Positions 49,501 through 63,329 are shown, numbered from the stretch's first letter. The stretch: 64,000 bases of DNA from Adineta steineri (GCA_905250115.1 CAJNOI010000126.1:191880-255879), one strand, 5' to 3'. Numbers and translations: made by a program. The notes: a model not told the origin generated them from the sequence alone.

Positions 49501-52500
49501 TGTAATCAGATTTATTCTGATGAGGAAATATTTTTTCATATAGTTAATTTTGCGCTTTTCAAAAGTAAGATTAATTGATCAGGATTCAAAATATAACTAA
49601 TTCATTCATTCATATTTTATCAACATTATAGTAATGAAAACAATCGATGTTGTGGGAATAATAACATAATCAATTTTTCCAAGTTTATTATTCTATGTAT
49701 AACAAAAAGAAAATAATGAACTGTTGTTCGTGATTGAATGCAATCGTGTTCATAATTGTAATTATTGAGTTCCTGTATTTAACTGTTTTTTTTTAAATAT
49801 AACTTGTTTATCTCGATTAAGACATCCTTAGAAGAAAAAAGGAAAAAAAACTAGTTTTGTTATCTCATGAACTATTGTATGTCATTTTATTCTATTTATA
49901 TTTAGCTCTACTTTTTGATTATTAAGATGCGTAGAATGTCAATTTATTTTGGAAATACTATATAAAGCATTAATCTTCTCATTTATTTAGATTCAGTCGA
50001 TGATTGTCAGTCATACCATATAAATTTTCCTGCATCATCTCCATGGGTTACTGCAGTAAGTGAATTTATTGTTTATATGATAATATTATAGAATGAATTA
50101 AGGTCGGTGGTACGATGAATTGTTTGGAACGAGGTGCTTTTTTTTCAAGTGGTGGATTTAGTAAGATTAAATCATAATAACATATATTCTGATCTAAATA
50201 TTCTATTAGGTACATATGAAGTACAACCAATTTATCAACAAAATGTTGTATTACATTATTTACATCAATATAATCTAACATTACCGCATGCTAATCTTTT
50301 CAATAGTATGGGACGAGCAGTACCCGGTATGAAAAAAATATATTATAAAAAAAAATTTATTAATGTTAAAATGAAATTTCATTCATATAGCATGAAAAAC
50401 TAATATGATATTTCTAGTTTGACGTGCGTCGGAGATTTCATTTCAACATATAATCCGCTTTATCATTTCTTCGGAAAATATTGATAAGAAAAACCGGGTT
50501 TTTTTTCCGAGAGAGAAAGCAAAGACGTCGAATTCTCAAATAAGCCCATACTTTAATAATAAAATCTTCTTTTTGGTATATGTCTTACTGCGTGCTTTCA
50601 AATCTATATATATAAGTTAATTTTGTAGTGACGTTGAAAGACGCAGATATTTTGCAAGAAATTGATTATATAGAAAAAGATTAATTAGTTATATACAGCG
50701 ATAATGAAAGAAGTACAGTATAGGTTTCATATAGGCGAATCATTATTCTATTTTGAGACGTTAAACATATCAGATTTCTTTTTTTCACTGAGACATACAT
50801 CTAAATTGATTATAAAAATAAAAGCTTTTTTCCTATCGTTTGTGACTGAAACAATAATAAAATAGATTGATCTTATTATATTGAAAATAATTCTGCTATA
50901 GAAATGTTTTCTTAGGTCATGTCGTTCTTTTTCTTTTGACTTAAAAACATCTGCATCTTCGTCTATTTCTAATACAGAAATATTTTTTTCTAAAAAAATA
51001 GAGACTTTTTTCTATTCATTTTGAATAGTAACTGGAATGTCAATGTCACTCTATCCCAAATGAGCTGTTTATTGGAAAAAAAATAATTGTATGTCAGGTA
51101 TAGAACATGTATTTTGAATAGTCTATTCTAGTAGAAGAATGCTTAAGGTTGTATATCATAATAATAACACAAGTATTATTTAATTTTAATAAAAATATAT
51201 ATTAGCATATTTTATAAATAATTAAAATGTCAAGAGGAAATGAAACTATGTTTTCTCATGAATAAAGAATTCATTACCACGCCTATTATTTCTATTATCT
51301 GTGTATATATCCGTAAGATGCGTAGAGTAAAATATAAAATTAAATCCTAAACACTATCAAAAAATAGAAGTTTTCATCTTTAATTTCGACAGACAACTAG
51401 GTCATTTAAATATAGAAAAAGACTTAGATACGTTCGAAACAGATTCGTTGTTTATTATTAGTCATATATGACAATAGTTGAGAAGAAGATTTCTATTCTA
51501 AACTGAAGGCTATATCCTCTGGAGGAAATACGTGACATATCTATTTTTTCACAATTATTTTTCTGTAACATAGGATCTATATCTTATATTTATACTATGA
51601 AGATTATGTTACAATGACTAACTATCTGTATATCATATAATTGACTTTGAACTGCAATAATTTGTTAAAGAATAAGACAACATGTATTATATGACCTTGT
51701 GTCTTTGTAAAAAGGTTACTTTTCGCTTTTATCCGTTTTGTTTTCTGCCTATTAATCAGTAATAGAACGACATCTTAAATTGGTATTGTATAAGAATATA
51801 TCGAATAAAATGCATCTGACATCTGTTGAGACTGGAATCAATATCACTGATTAATAGACAGAAAATAAAAGGAATGAAAACGGAAATTGATCACTTCACA
51901 AAATCACATAAAACATATTGTCGTACTTTGTACCAAGCTGTTGCAATTCAAAGTCTATTATATAGTTAAGTATTGCCATATAGTATTTATAGTAGACATA
52001 TAAGATACAGATCATATAATTTATGATAACTAATTGTCAAAAACTGGGTATGTCATTTATTTTCACCAGGGAAATATATGTGTTGTCAAGATTTTTCTTA
52101 TTTATCAATCATAATTGAAATAATACGCTCTATTGTAAATACTAACATGAATAGTAGTGATTATTATCGGGGAGAATGCTTGTTCGAATAAACCATTGAG
52201 TCTAATTTTGTTTTCCGAATGAATACTATCGACTTTGATAAGAAGAAAAAACCCCGGTCTATTATCTCTGTTTTTAGATGTATCTTTATATGCTACAAGA
52301 TATTTAAATATTGTAAATGGTTTGATAAAATCGACAAGTGGAACATCAGCAGCAGCACCTATATTTGCAGCTATAATTGCTTTACTTAATGATTATCAAG
52401 TACGACATGGACGTAAACGACTTGGCTTTTTAAATCCATTACTTTATCAATATGCATCCGATATATTTCATGATATAACTGCAGGTTATAATGTTGGTTG

Positions 52501-52645
52501 TAATACAACTGGATTTCATGCTGGTATAGGTTGGGATCCAGTAACTGGATTAGGTAGACCATCATTTATTCGATTTCAAAAGGTGCTTGATGCTATCAAT
52601 TTGAAACAACATCAATTCAAATCGTTGAGAATAAATAAAAATTGA
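46591..52645 (+). CDS. sedolisin-family serine protease (tripeptidyl-peptidase 1-like)
   Basis: Exons 46591-46872, 46927-47749, 49991-50055, 50103-50160, 50210-50326 and 52278-52645 give 570 residues in phase. A hydrophobic signal peptide (FFIIILYYFVFLII) is followed by a pro-domain ending at a dibasic site (IRQKRQDD, about residue 195). The mature sedolisin domain keeps the whole Ser-Glu-Asp machinery: Glu277 and Asp281 in GREASLDIQYA, oxyanion Asp363 in AATGDNGVGA and Ser472 in STSGTSAAAPIFAA. GWDPVTGLGRP is part of the Ca2+ site. These numbers run only a few residues from human TPP1 (Glu272, Asp276, Asp360, Ser475). The enzyme should act as an acid protease in lysosomes or be secreted. The start is the ATG at 46591. 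Introns of 2241 and 1951 bp contain nothing recognisable. Confidence 0.93.
47750..49990. other. long intron of the sedolisin gene
   Basis: 2.2-kb AT-rich intron; several short ORFs without motifs. No transposon termini recognised. Confidence 0.5.
50327..52277. other. long intron of the sedolisin gene
   Basis: 1.95-kb AT-rich intron separating the Asp-containing and Ser-containing parts of the protease. No coding or repeat structure recognised. Confidence 0.5.
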
Positions 52646-55600
52646 AAATTTTATTTTTAGTTTTTTTTTCTTCGAAAATATAAGCATTTTATTCAAGCAT
52701 TAAAAATTACATTAAACATCATGAAAGAATAATTATTATTCCAAAAATATCTTGAAATGTTTTAGTTTTATTTTTTATATATAAAACTATAAATGTCTGG
52801 AAAATATGCAATAATCTCAGAATATTATGAATTATTTATACAATTATAATGGATCGAATAATTATGTTTCTGATAAAGTAAATATAAATTTCTTTTTATT
52901 TTTCTCAATAGAACAATTTCTATTTCTGCAATAATTAGATAATATCCTCTCGCTAAATAAATAATAGAATTACAATCACAGAAAAATGAGTGAGAAAAAA
53001 ATTGTTTTGTACTATGCAGTAGTTTACGCACAAGTATTGAAAATAGAAATAGTATAATATTTTTTTTCTGCAACAGGAGTTAAAGCATCGAAGTAAAAAG
53101 TCATATTATTTAAAACTTGCACGATGTGTGGGCTCATTTGTACCGACATGTTTTTATTCTTTTTTGATTGCGTGTCTGTTTTCTACCACTTTTTCTTTTT
53201 GACTGATGATTTCAAGATTTGTTTCAGGTATTAGCGTCTGAATAAATCAAAGCAAATCAAATTAATATGATTGAGTGTTGTACATTTACATGCATGCAAG
53301 TTAATGACGCATATTCACCTGAAGGTATTGCATGATTTCAGTGATCAACATATTATATAGGGTAAGTTTATTTTTTATATATTTAGATCTTTATTTATTA
53401 GATTGCTAAGAAAAATAAGTTTTAATATAGGTCATATATATATGTGGTTTTGATTAGATCGAAGAATTTATTTTTATCTCGTTTACGTTTGTTGTATGAA
53501 TGAACTTCTTCATTCGAATTAATGTGTAACTAGAACCAAAAAAAAATATATAGATCCTTTTTGTATGATCTTTATATATTCAAATGAGTTTCCTGTTGGA
53601 GTTCGAGGTCGTGTTACGAATTACATTAGTTGGGTTATATGTAAATGAATGATTTCATTATATAGTATAGTTAATAAGTGTGAACTTGTCGTTTAGATTC
53701 TTTTGACATTTAACAACAATCATTTTATGATGTAAGACAGTTTGGATATTCTGAGAATAAGATTTTATTGTATTCTTTCAAAAAGAGAAACCCAACTAGA
53801 ATCAAAAGACAAAATATGTCATAATAGAACTTCACAAAAAAATGTATTATATTTTTTGACATATTGCTTCTCATTATTGATCTTCTTCGGTTAGGATATA
53901 AGTTAAAAAAACATTTTATCTCTGTCTGTGTCAGACATCTTATATTATTTTTCTCAGTAAGTTTTTCTTCCTTGTTTATTTTTGCCTTCTATTGAAATTT
54001 AACTCGGGAAGTCTGGGTCTGTAGCAAAGGGGGAAATGCCTAAGTATAGGAAATTCATAATTCAATAGTATCTCTATTGTGTAGACGTCATGCGATATTA
54101 AGTTTGTTTAAATTTAATAGAAGTTTGGAGAAAGAATCACCATTTTTCTTATTCTTCTTTTGATCTATTATGAAGTAGAAACAAAAAAGATAAGGCAGGT
54201 ATTTATAATTGTTAGTTGATAGATCAATACTACCATGTACTCTGTTCACTTCTTCAACATATCTTTTAATCAGCTGCACCAGTTATCTTTTATATAATCT
54301 TATAAGAACTGCCTTTCAAGTTTCTTTGTTTTTCATCAATGAAGAGTTGTTCCTAGGTTAACCTGTAATCTCTTATGAATAATATAGACAAGAAAAGTGC
54401 AAGATTAAATCTAAAAATATTTATTTCTAATGAAAAGAATAAAACCTTTCAAGATATTTGTATCAAAAAATATTTTTCAAAGAACGATAAGTATAAATAA
54501 GCATGTCAGTTTTGCTATACGGAAAAAAAAGATATTTAATAATCTCTATTTCTGTTATTTGTAATAATAAACTTTCTATTCAATTGACTCATGAATATCA
54601 AAATAATTTTATACAAAGAATTCCAAAGTGCATATATTCGTTAGCGGTACCGAAAGGGTTAATTGATCTAATAAGATTCTCTTATGTGAAGTAAATACTT
54701 ACTGAGTGTTAAGTCACGTTTCTATAACGCTAAATTAGTAATAGATGGATAATATTAGACTTATTAATACAGTTAATTGTACTTAACAGTTTCGATTTGT
54801 GTTCAATAAAAAGTTTATTTAGTATATCGACTTCTATTAAGGAAAAATAAATGTGTAATTCTATAATATCTGATTATGTAGTTTAATATTTTCGATATAA
54901 GTGTCTAATTTTCCTAGAAAAGAAAATCATATCGAAATATGATAAATAAATAGTAAAAGCAAATATATTTCTGTAGAATTATTTATAGAAAAAAATGACA
55001 GGCTGTTAGGCTACAGCAGATAGAGAAATGTATTTTTATATGATATTTTCAGTAATGACTTAGAATAAACTAGTAAGCAGATCAGATGTTTTGATAAGAT
55101 AAATACAGTATCAGTCATAGAAGACATTAGTGTAGTATTGTGTATGTTTTATTAAATTTTGCTTTTGAGTTATTACAGATGTTATAGAAAAATATTAATT
55201 TCAGTCGATATTAGAATAAATTTATAAATAAGATTTTCTTTTAGCTAAATTTTCACCTACGCCTTAAATCTATTAATATAATGAATTAAAAATGTTTTTA
55301 TTCTCTATTGCGTAGTGTCTATATTCCATAACTATAAATAATGGAAGTATTTCTTTAATATGAAAAATAAGCCGGAATAGTTTCAGGTATATTTTATTAG
55401 GTTACACTATATGTCAATTGTTTAGGTTTTTAAGAATATGAGAATTATGTAAAATAAGTTTACTCAATGATTATTTATATTGTTAGTAAACATGAGAATT
55501 GAATAATTTATCGAAAAGAATGTCAAATATTAGCAGAATTGTTTATATAAATAAGTTTTTGTATGTAAGCGCATTTCATCTGTTAAGCCTAGATAGATTC

Positions 55601-57666
55601 ATGATGTAATCCGTAGTTTATCATTTATCTCATATAAATAATTAGGAATCTATTATTCTTTGTAAGATGTATAAACTCTAATATATCAAAACATATGATG
55701 TCAATCAATAATATTCCCTGGAAAGGTTAGATTTCTCTATAGTTAGATCAGTAATATTATAGCTTCGAAAAAGAAGTATGTTTTTATATTTTAAAATTCA
55801 TATAAATAGTTTATGAAATGAATTAAAATATAAATATTCTATTCAAAGTTGATAATTATTTTTCATGAGATAATTAATAAAGTAGGAAGTTTTGTCTGAT
55901 GTTTTATCAAATATATTCTTTTATTTTCTGAAAAGAAAATTTTCTTCTTCCTACTGAGTGCATATACGGTTCGGTACTTTCAAAAAGAAAATAATCCACT
56001 TGATTTTCTATTACAACATACAAAAAAACATTTTTCTTTTCTGATTTCAACATTCCATTTATACATTTGATTTGTTAAAATAATGAGAGGTAATTATAAA
56101 ATTTGTTTATTACTAAGCATAGTTAGACGATCTAGGTAATGTTTTTCAACAAATTTTTGTTGAGCACTATTATATACTGTGAACTAGATGGTATAAAATT
56201 AATTTCCGATTTTAGTAAGTTTTTTTTTTTACATTAGCAGAATTCATAATTCTAAGTATTTAACAAAAGAAAAATTTAAGATCCTTGTAAAAATAGAAAA
56301 TCTAATCTTTATTGTAAAGAATTCGAATCTTGTGTAAATTGTTAATATTCATTGAGTACACAAAATACAATAGAGATATCTTTAGTTTCGGATTATTTCT
56401 TTGACCTACTTTGTTTGATATATTGTTAGAAAATATTCGATACTGACTATAAAATCTTAGCTTTATAGAATGCAAAATGATTTTAAATTCGTCGATTTTG
56501 TAGACCAATTGATAGTCTACTAAATTCAGTACATCTTTATATTGATTAACATAGGTCTCTAGAGTAATCAAGAATCTAAGCTAGTTGCGTTTTATTATGT
56601 AAACTCGATCAATGCTGATAACATGTATGAGAGTTTAATTTTTCCGAGACTAAAAATAGATTTGATATACTTTTGTAGAAAGAATCTAAAGATAATCTTG
56701 AGTTTTGTCTACACGCTTATCTTACTGGTATAAACTATCACGAATACTGTATCGAGATTATACTAAACAAAATAATACTCTGGATCTTTTACATTATTTC
56801 TTATTGTTTAAAGTTCTTGAAGCTTGTCCTGCTTATGCAAAAAATAACTCCTTCAAAATGTTGAAAATCATGAGATCTATTGATGTAAAAAAATTTCACT
56901 GGAGACGGAAATTAGTTTTTCATTGTATGCCTGAGAACACATGGAAGTACTCGAGATTTAGCAGAATAAATTGTTACTAAAAAAACTTTTAAATCTTTTA
57001 AATGTCCTTAGTAAAAGACAATTTTCCATGATTATCTCTGTCTGTTCCAAATGATGAGGTATCAAAATTTACAATAGAACTTTTTTTTTGACAAATGTTG
57101 TAGAAAAAAATTCATACGTTTACAATAAAATATTATTTAAAATAATATAAAAAATATGATTAATTATGTTATTTTTTCGTTTTAGTAAATATATATTTAA
57201 TAACAATGCACTTGATTTTTAATGGAAACTTATTCTTCAACTTCTCATCTATTCTTTAACAAACAAATAACATTTTTCTCGTTATCATTCTACAAATGTA
57301 CTTTTTTCAAATGGCATAAAAAACATTACATAAAAAACTTTTTTTTCCTTCAACAAAGTTGATTCTATAAATGACATCAACATATTATATTAACAAGAAC
57401 TTTGTATGCCAATAAGCATCATCATTTATCTATAATACATCTACTTTATTATTTTATAATGATGAGACGAAAAGTCAAAGAATCATTTATTCCAAATGTG
57501 ACAAAACAATTTACTGATGAACACTTATCTTGAGTTGTTAGCTTTTATCCCAAGTGATCATAATAGAGATATATAAATAGAGTACTTTCTTATTGTCAGT
57601 TATTTTTCCTTTTCATAATATGTTACAATTTTATTTTATATAAACTATATTTCTAGATAGATAATA
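52646..57666. other. 5-kb intergenic region, no confirmed gene
   Basis: The longest gene-free stretch in the window. All ORFs are short and motif-free except for a 17-codon stretch near 53600 that resembles the end of a trypsin-like protease (see findings). It may contain untranslated exons of the GPCR gene. Confidence 0.5.
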
Positions 57667-59985
57667 ATGGTCGATTCATCTTGTACATGGATTGGAATTC
57701 TAATTATATTAATTGGTTCAATAGGTAATTGGCTTTGTATATGTGTATTTTGTCGAAAACGTTTCCGTTCATCTATTTTAACACCATTTTTTGTTGCTTT
57801 ATTAATTGCCGATTGTATTTATTTAACATTTCGAGTTATTAAATTATTATATTATCAACATACATTATTTGATAATTTCTTTTCAACATTATCATGTTCA
57901 TCAAGTTTATTAACACAAATCTATGGATATTTTGCACAAAATGCACCACAAATATTTATACCATTATGTCATTATGAATTTTATATACGTTTTTCACTTA
58001 TACTTATGTCATTCTTAGCTATACAACGTGCATATGATATGTTTCATTCATCTTATAGAATTTTACAAAGAAATCCTTCAACAAGATCATTTGCATATAT
58101 ACTTATAATATCTGCATTTATACTTGCATATTTATTTGAATTATTTGGTTTAAGTATATTTTGTTCATACGAGCTTAGTTCAAATGTTGCTTATGGATGG
58201 TATGATTATATTCGTACACATCTTTCCAATGAAACTACAAGTTTAATAAAATTTTTGAAAAACCAATCAAGTAATCAAAGTGAAATTGATTGTATTATTG
58301 ATAATGATACAGTCTGTTCACATGAACAACAAGCTGAAATAGTCCGTAAGTACATTTATTTTTATCAAGATATTTAAAGATTTCTACTTGCAAAACAGAT
58401 ATGTAAATATTGCGTCAGAACATTTAGAATTAGTACATTCATGTGAATTGAATAGATCATATTTACATACTAATATCTATTACTTGTCACGACAGGAATA
58501 TGAATTATCACGTGTGTTAATGACGTAAATATAGTTATTTAAAAGTTTTAAATTTAAATTACAGTTTTCATCTAAAAATAGTTATTACGATCTTCATAGA
58601 GAGAATCAATTAATAGAGTAATTAAATATTTAGAAAAAATATTGTCTTTGTAAATGATATAAATATATTGTAGAAGAATTAATTTAATCGAAAGCATGTT
58701 TTAGTAATATTAGTATGCATCTTTTATTTGAATACAAATTATCATGATCTTATTATTATTCAATTCTTTTCTCGAACAAATGCCTAGAAAGAATAATTAA
58801 AAATAATAAATATTTTAGATGTTACAGAAAAGGAGATTGCGTCTTAAAGAAACTTCAAGTAAATATATTCAGAGCACTAAGTTCATTGCAATGTTCTTTT
58901 CAACTGGGAAAATATTTGACAACTGAATTATATATTACACCGAGTTCATATTCTTTAATCTAATCTAAGTGAATATTATATTTTATTTACGACGATGGGT
59001 TTTATATATTATATCCTGAGAGTATACAGTCATTGTTCATATTATATAAACTATTATTAAATAAAGTGCATTCATTAATGTTTAAAATATAAATGAAATT
59101 CTTTCGATATTTTGTATAATAATTTATTTTAGGTCATTATTTTGATAAACATCAACGTCCAATTGTTGATCTTATTCATAAAGTTCAATCATGTACAATT
59201 GGGAAAAAAATGGGACGTAATGAACTTCGTTTAAAATATCATTATCATACATGTCCATTTCGTATGCAACCAGATTTTTTTCTTAAAATCTATGATCTAC
59301 TTTATTCACGAAGTTTTGGTTTTAATCGATATTCAATTATACTTGGTAAGAATTATTTTTATTAGAAATATTTTATATTTTTTTTTTAATTAAATTAGTT
59401 TTTGGAAGTATAATTCCATCAATAGCAGCAGTAATTGCTAATGCAATATCTCTTCGATATATTATAGCTATTCGTACTTCTGTTATTGAACAAACACGTG
59501 CATCACGTCGTCGAACAGATGAAACTCGTCGTGTTATTATTATAATAACAATTGAATGTCTTTTAGCTATTATAAGTTCTTGGTTTGTTGATATTATATT
59601 AAGTATTAATTATTGCAGTCGTTCAGTTGCAATCGGTGATGATTGTCCGGATTTTTTACGTCGTTCTCAAACATTACAAGCACTTTGTGATTTACTTAAT
59701 TCAATGTCAAATATAATTCTTTATTGTTATGCTGGTAGAAGATTTCGACATGAATTAAGACGTATGTTGCAAGCATGGGTGCTCGCAATAAGAAAACGTA
59801 CACCATGTTATTGTCGTATTGAATGGAGAAAACCAGTTGCTAACGTAAAAACATATGGTGATGAACAGTATAATGCTCAATCCGATTCATCAACTAAACC
59901 ATCAAAAATTCTCAAATATCCAATTGAACAAAAACATGATTATATTAAATTAAGAGTTGCTACTTATCCAACTACTGTTTTATGA
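57667..59985 (+). CDS. rhodopsin-like (class A) G-protein-coupled receptor, divergent
   Basis: Exons 57667-58345, 59133-59345 and 59399-59985 join in phase to 492 residues. Seven hydrophobic helices can be placed. TM1 has IGSIGNWLCI (the conserved GN), TM2 ALLIADCIYL (the conserved LxxAD), TM3 ends SFLAIQRAYDM, and TM7 contains LNSMSNIILYCY, a variant of NPxxY followed by RRFRHEL (helix 8). The usual E/DRY is replaced by QRAYD. A long second extracellular region of over 100 residues with several Cys and N-glycosylation sequons (NET, NQS) lies between TM4 and TM5. TM1 starts only a few residues after Met1. The ligand cannot be inferred; such layouts are seen in peptide receptors of invertebrates. 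The 787-bp first intron looks empty. Confidence 0.85.
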
Positions 59986-60738
59986 AATTTAAAAAAAAAA
60001 CAACAGATATTTAAAAAATAATTTATTTTAAATAAAAAAAAAGTATTAAATATTGTATATCGATCTTTCTTTTGATCAGTATTTTATTCAGGTTTCTTTT
60101 TTTCGAGGTGCGAATTGAAATATTGAGTGGGCACTAGCGGCGGCGCCAGGAATTCAGACTAGAGTGGGCTCAGCATTATATATTTAAGATCTGAAAAAAA
60201 TCTCAAGGTGAGCTGCGCCCACCCTTGGCGCCGCCACTAACAGGCACCACCCACCCTCTAGATAAAACACCGCTTCTGACATGCTATTATAATCTGTAGA
60301 GTATGTATAATATCTTTATCGCTTGAACTTAAATAATAAGAGCAAAGTTTTAAAACTATATAAAAAACAACACATAGATAACAGACATGGTATTACTGAA
60401 CTAATTAAGATTTATTAAGTGTGTTCTTTGAACAATAGAAGTTCAAATTAGAATTTATCGATTATTCTACTGTATTGCTTAAGATAAGACCGAATGAAAT
60501 GATTATTATTGAAAAATGTTTGTCTTATTTTCTTACAGATTGCTTTGTTTTCCATTTATTAGAGTATATATTTATAAATATTAATTGTTAACATATTATA
60601 TATTCTGACTGGTTATATTCCGATTTATGTTGATCGTCTATACATCATTCTGACAGAACACAAATTTATAAAAAATGATTAAATATTTTACAATAAATTT
60701 TACTGAAGCAACAGTATTATTAGAAGAATTTGTTATTT
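59986..60738. other. intergenic between convergent GPCR and polycystin genes
   Basis: AT-rich spacer with both 3' UTRs and one GC-rich inverted-repeat element (listed separately). Confidence 0.6.
60135..60239. mobile_element. GC-rich MITE-like element, hAT-type ends
   Basis: A 105-bp block with terminal inverted repeats: left TAGCGGCGGCGCCAGG, right end reverse-complemented TAGTGGCGGCGCCAAG (two differences in 16). The arms continue with related GTGGGCTCAGC and GTGGGCGCAGC segments. The 8-bp flanks gtgggcac and acaggcac differ only by three transitions, consistent with a decayed target duplication. No coding capacity. It stands out by GC content from the flanking DNA. Confidence 0.68.
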
Positions 60739-62729
60739 TCAATAGATAATATGCCTCTTTCTTCGACGTTTTCGTTGTGTATTAAAATTTGACATTGTTG
60801 TTATTTGATTATTTTCTGTTATATCTGACTCTGTATGTGTCGGATAAATCTAAGTTTAAATAAAAAGAAAAGAAATAATCTGCAGAACTAAAACAAGTAA
60901 TTACTTTATCTATAGCAATAATAAGTTTCTTGAATTTGTCTGGTAATTGTTCAACTGGAGTTTTATGTTTCGAATGAATAACAACACTTATTGGTTGTGG
61001 TAAAGGTGTAACAGTTGCTTTTTTAAAACCTAAATTAAATTATTATTGTATATATATTAATAAAATAAACTCACCTAGTCGTTTTGCTATATCTTTAATA
61101 ATAAATAATGGAATATTAGGCGAATGAAGTTCTTGTCGAATTGTGTCTCTTCTTATAAAACGAAAATGTATGTTTATTATTACAATAAACATTGTATAAC
61201 CAATAAATACACAAAAATAAATAAATAATGTAAATACAAATGGACCAAGAAAAGCATCAGCTTGTAATAAATCACTCGTATCAAATTTTAATAATATCAT
61301 TTGAAACAGCATATTACTCGTTAATATTATAGTTGAACATGATTTCATATCTGATACAAATAAAAGATAGAATAAAATAGCAAATGCTGAAAATAATAGA
61401 AAATACATTATTGAAAATGAAACAAGATCTTTAAATGCACGGCGTAATGTTCGTGAAAAAATATTAATACGTGGATAAATATCAAATAGTTGTAATAAAC
61501 GTACTGTACCAAAGAAACAACAAAAACCAAGTAAAAATGTTAGAAGATTATTAACATAAGTTGCAAATTGAAGATTTATATATTGTGTACCATTTGTATA
61601 ACGGAAATAATTTCCTATACGATTTGCTTCATGATAACGCCAAATATATACACCAACACCAGTCCATGAACAAATTATTATACCCCATTCGATATATGAA
61701 CGTATTTGACGAAAATATTTTTTTTTAAGTTTATATATTGAATAACATTCACAAATAGTAAAATAAATAATAAATAAAATGTAAATACTTGCGATAGTTA
61801 AATAGAAAATTGATGAAAAATTATTAAATTCAGTATACATTTGCATTGGTTCAATATAAGCTGATGGAAAAACTTCACCAGTTTCGAGTATTTCAATTAA
61901 AAGTGTTACTGATGTAAAAAAATTAACATTGGGATTGTATAAATTAAGTTGAATCATAACTGCACGAGATTTTTCATCTAACCATGATAATTGACGTAAA
62001 ATAGTTAAATTTTCTTGAAGTTCATTTAAATTACCACGAAATTCATAGACATATCCACCACTACCATATGTACCATGATCACCTACGTAGATATATGAAT
62101 CAAGTTCGGCACTTGTACGATAAATAAATGCATTTTTAATCGATGTTGGATAACTCACATTAGTTGATGATACCCATCCAGGTGCATATGAATATGCATC
62201 CTCATTAAATATACTATATTTGCCTTTACATGAACTAATAAATGGTCGAGTAATAACTGGAATTTTACAATATGCATCTATATATTTGAGGAAAAAATAA
62301 AAGTTATAGAAAACTAATTTAACGAACTTAATTTTAAACGTAATTGACGCATTGTTGCCCATCCAATAATACGAGTAGTTTTATCATTAAGAAAATCTGT
62401 CATATTCTCAACAGGATCATCATTATACCATGATTCAGCGCGAATATTTGGTGTAAAGCATGTGTGCAACCATTTCCAATAATCATCAAATGATATGATC
62501 TACTAATTCATAATATACAAAAATGTTTTTTTAAGCATAAACAAAATAAAAACAAATGAACCTCTTGGAAATTACGTGTTAAATTATGTCTATTAAAAAA
62601 AAATTGACTTAAATGTTGAAGTTGGAATGCTGCATTTGTATCAAGATTTGTATAACTAACCAAATATAGTACTGTGACAAAGGTCAAATTGATAAATATT
62701 TTACCAATATATTTCCACATTTGAAAAAT
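60739..62729 (-). CDS. polycystin (PKD) family channel protein, 5'-incomplete
   Basis: Exons 62729-62562, 62499-62328, 62277-61075, 61029-60905 and 60849-60739 give 592 residues in phase. TM1 (FINLTFVTVLYLVSY) is followed by the large extracellular polycystin domain: DDYWKWL, MRQLRLKLNAYC, GSGGYVYEFRGNLNE, SWLDEKSRAVMIQLNLYNPN and NFFTSVTLLIEILETGEVFP. Then come the remaining membrane helices, ending with the pore region (LFQMILLKFDTSDLLQADAF) and a basic C-terminal tail (QRKRRRKRH). Polycystins are ciliary or sensory cation channel subunits. The TOP-domain wording is nearer PKD1-like than TRPP2, but this was not resolved. The first listed exon uses an AATAG|ATT acceptor; upstream exons probably lie beyond 62765. 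Its Met at 62720 could instead be the start. Confidence 0.88.
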
Positions 62730-62764
62730 CTATTGATTGTTAATTTCTACAAGAAAAAAAATTA

Positions 62765-63329
62765 ACTACTGTCCATTTCAAAAACCAAGGCGGATGAGTA
62801 TTTTTTGAATATTTTTTGATAGGAACGAGGTAGAGAGCTGCGGGTTTCACCGTTAGAAAGAGTAGATGAAGATGCATTACAACCTATATCCTAAGATTTC
62901 TCTAACTACTTCCCAAAGACTGCCAGTCAGGTGTTTTGAAAAAACTGCCTTTTTCTCGTACGCGAAAAAATACGATTTTTCATCAAAACATCACAGAAAC
63001 TTCTATTATTTGCACGAAAAATGGATTACCAAAGTGTTTTTTTGTCAGGGAAAGATTGAATTAGTAGTAGTCATGAGGAAAATCTTCACACAGTTTTCTA
63101 GTTCTTGATCTGGCGATTCTACAGCATGTCCGAAAATGAACGAACTAATGTGGCGTTAATGCGAGACATACTGTTTATCCAAGATTTTTCTATAATAGCC
63201 TTTGGGAGTAGTTGGAGAAATCTTCATCTGCTCTTTCTAACGGTGAAAACCGCGGCTCTTTATCTTGTTCCTACCAAAAAATATTCGAAAAATACTCACC
63301 CGCCATTTTTTTTTGAAATGAACAGTAGT
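62765..63329. mobile_element. 565-bp element with long imperfect terminal inverted repeats
   Basis: The left arm (62765-62873) and the reverse complement of the right arm (63222-63329) match over about 110 bp, including actactgtycatttcaaaa at the tip and tttcaccgttagaaagag within. The similarity resumes after a 20-odd-bp insertion in the left arm (left gatttctctaactacttccc, right gatttctccaactactccc), giving arms of about 150 bp. The loop has no recognisable transposase; two ORFs (62866-63108, 63105-63344) are motif-free. This looks like a non-autonomous foldback/MITE-class DNA element. It lies just upstream of the polycystin exon, probably in an intron. A clear target duplication was not found. 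Confidence 0.75.

Noticed and set aside
56705..56980. 91-codon ORF in the 5-kb intergenic region
   Set aside because: No recognised domain, no neighbouring exons; kept out of the gene list.
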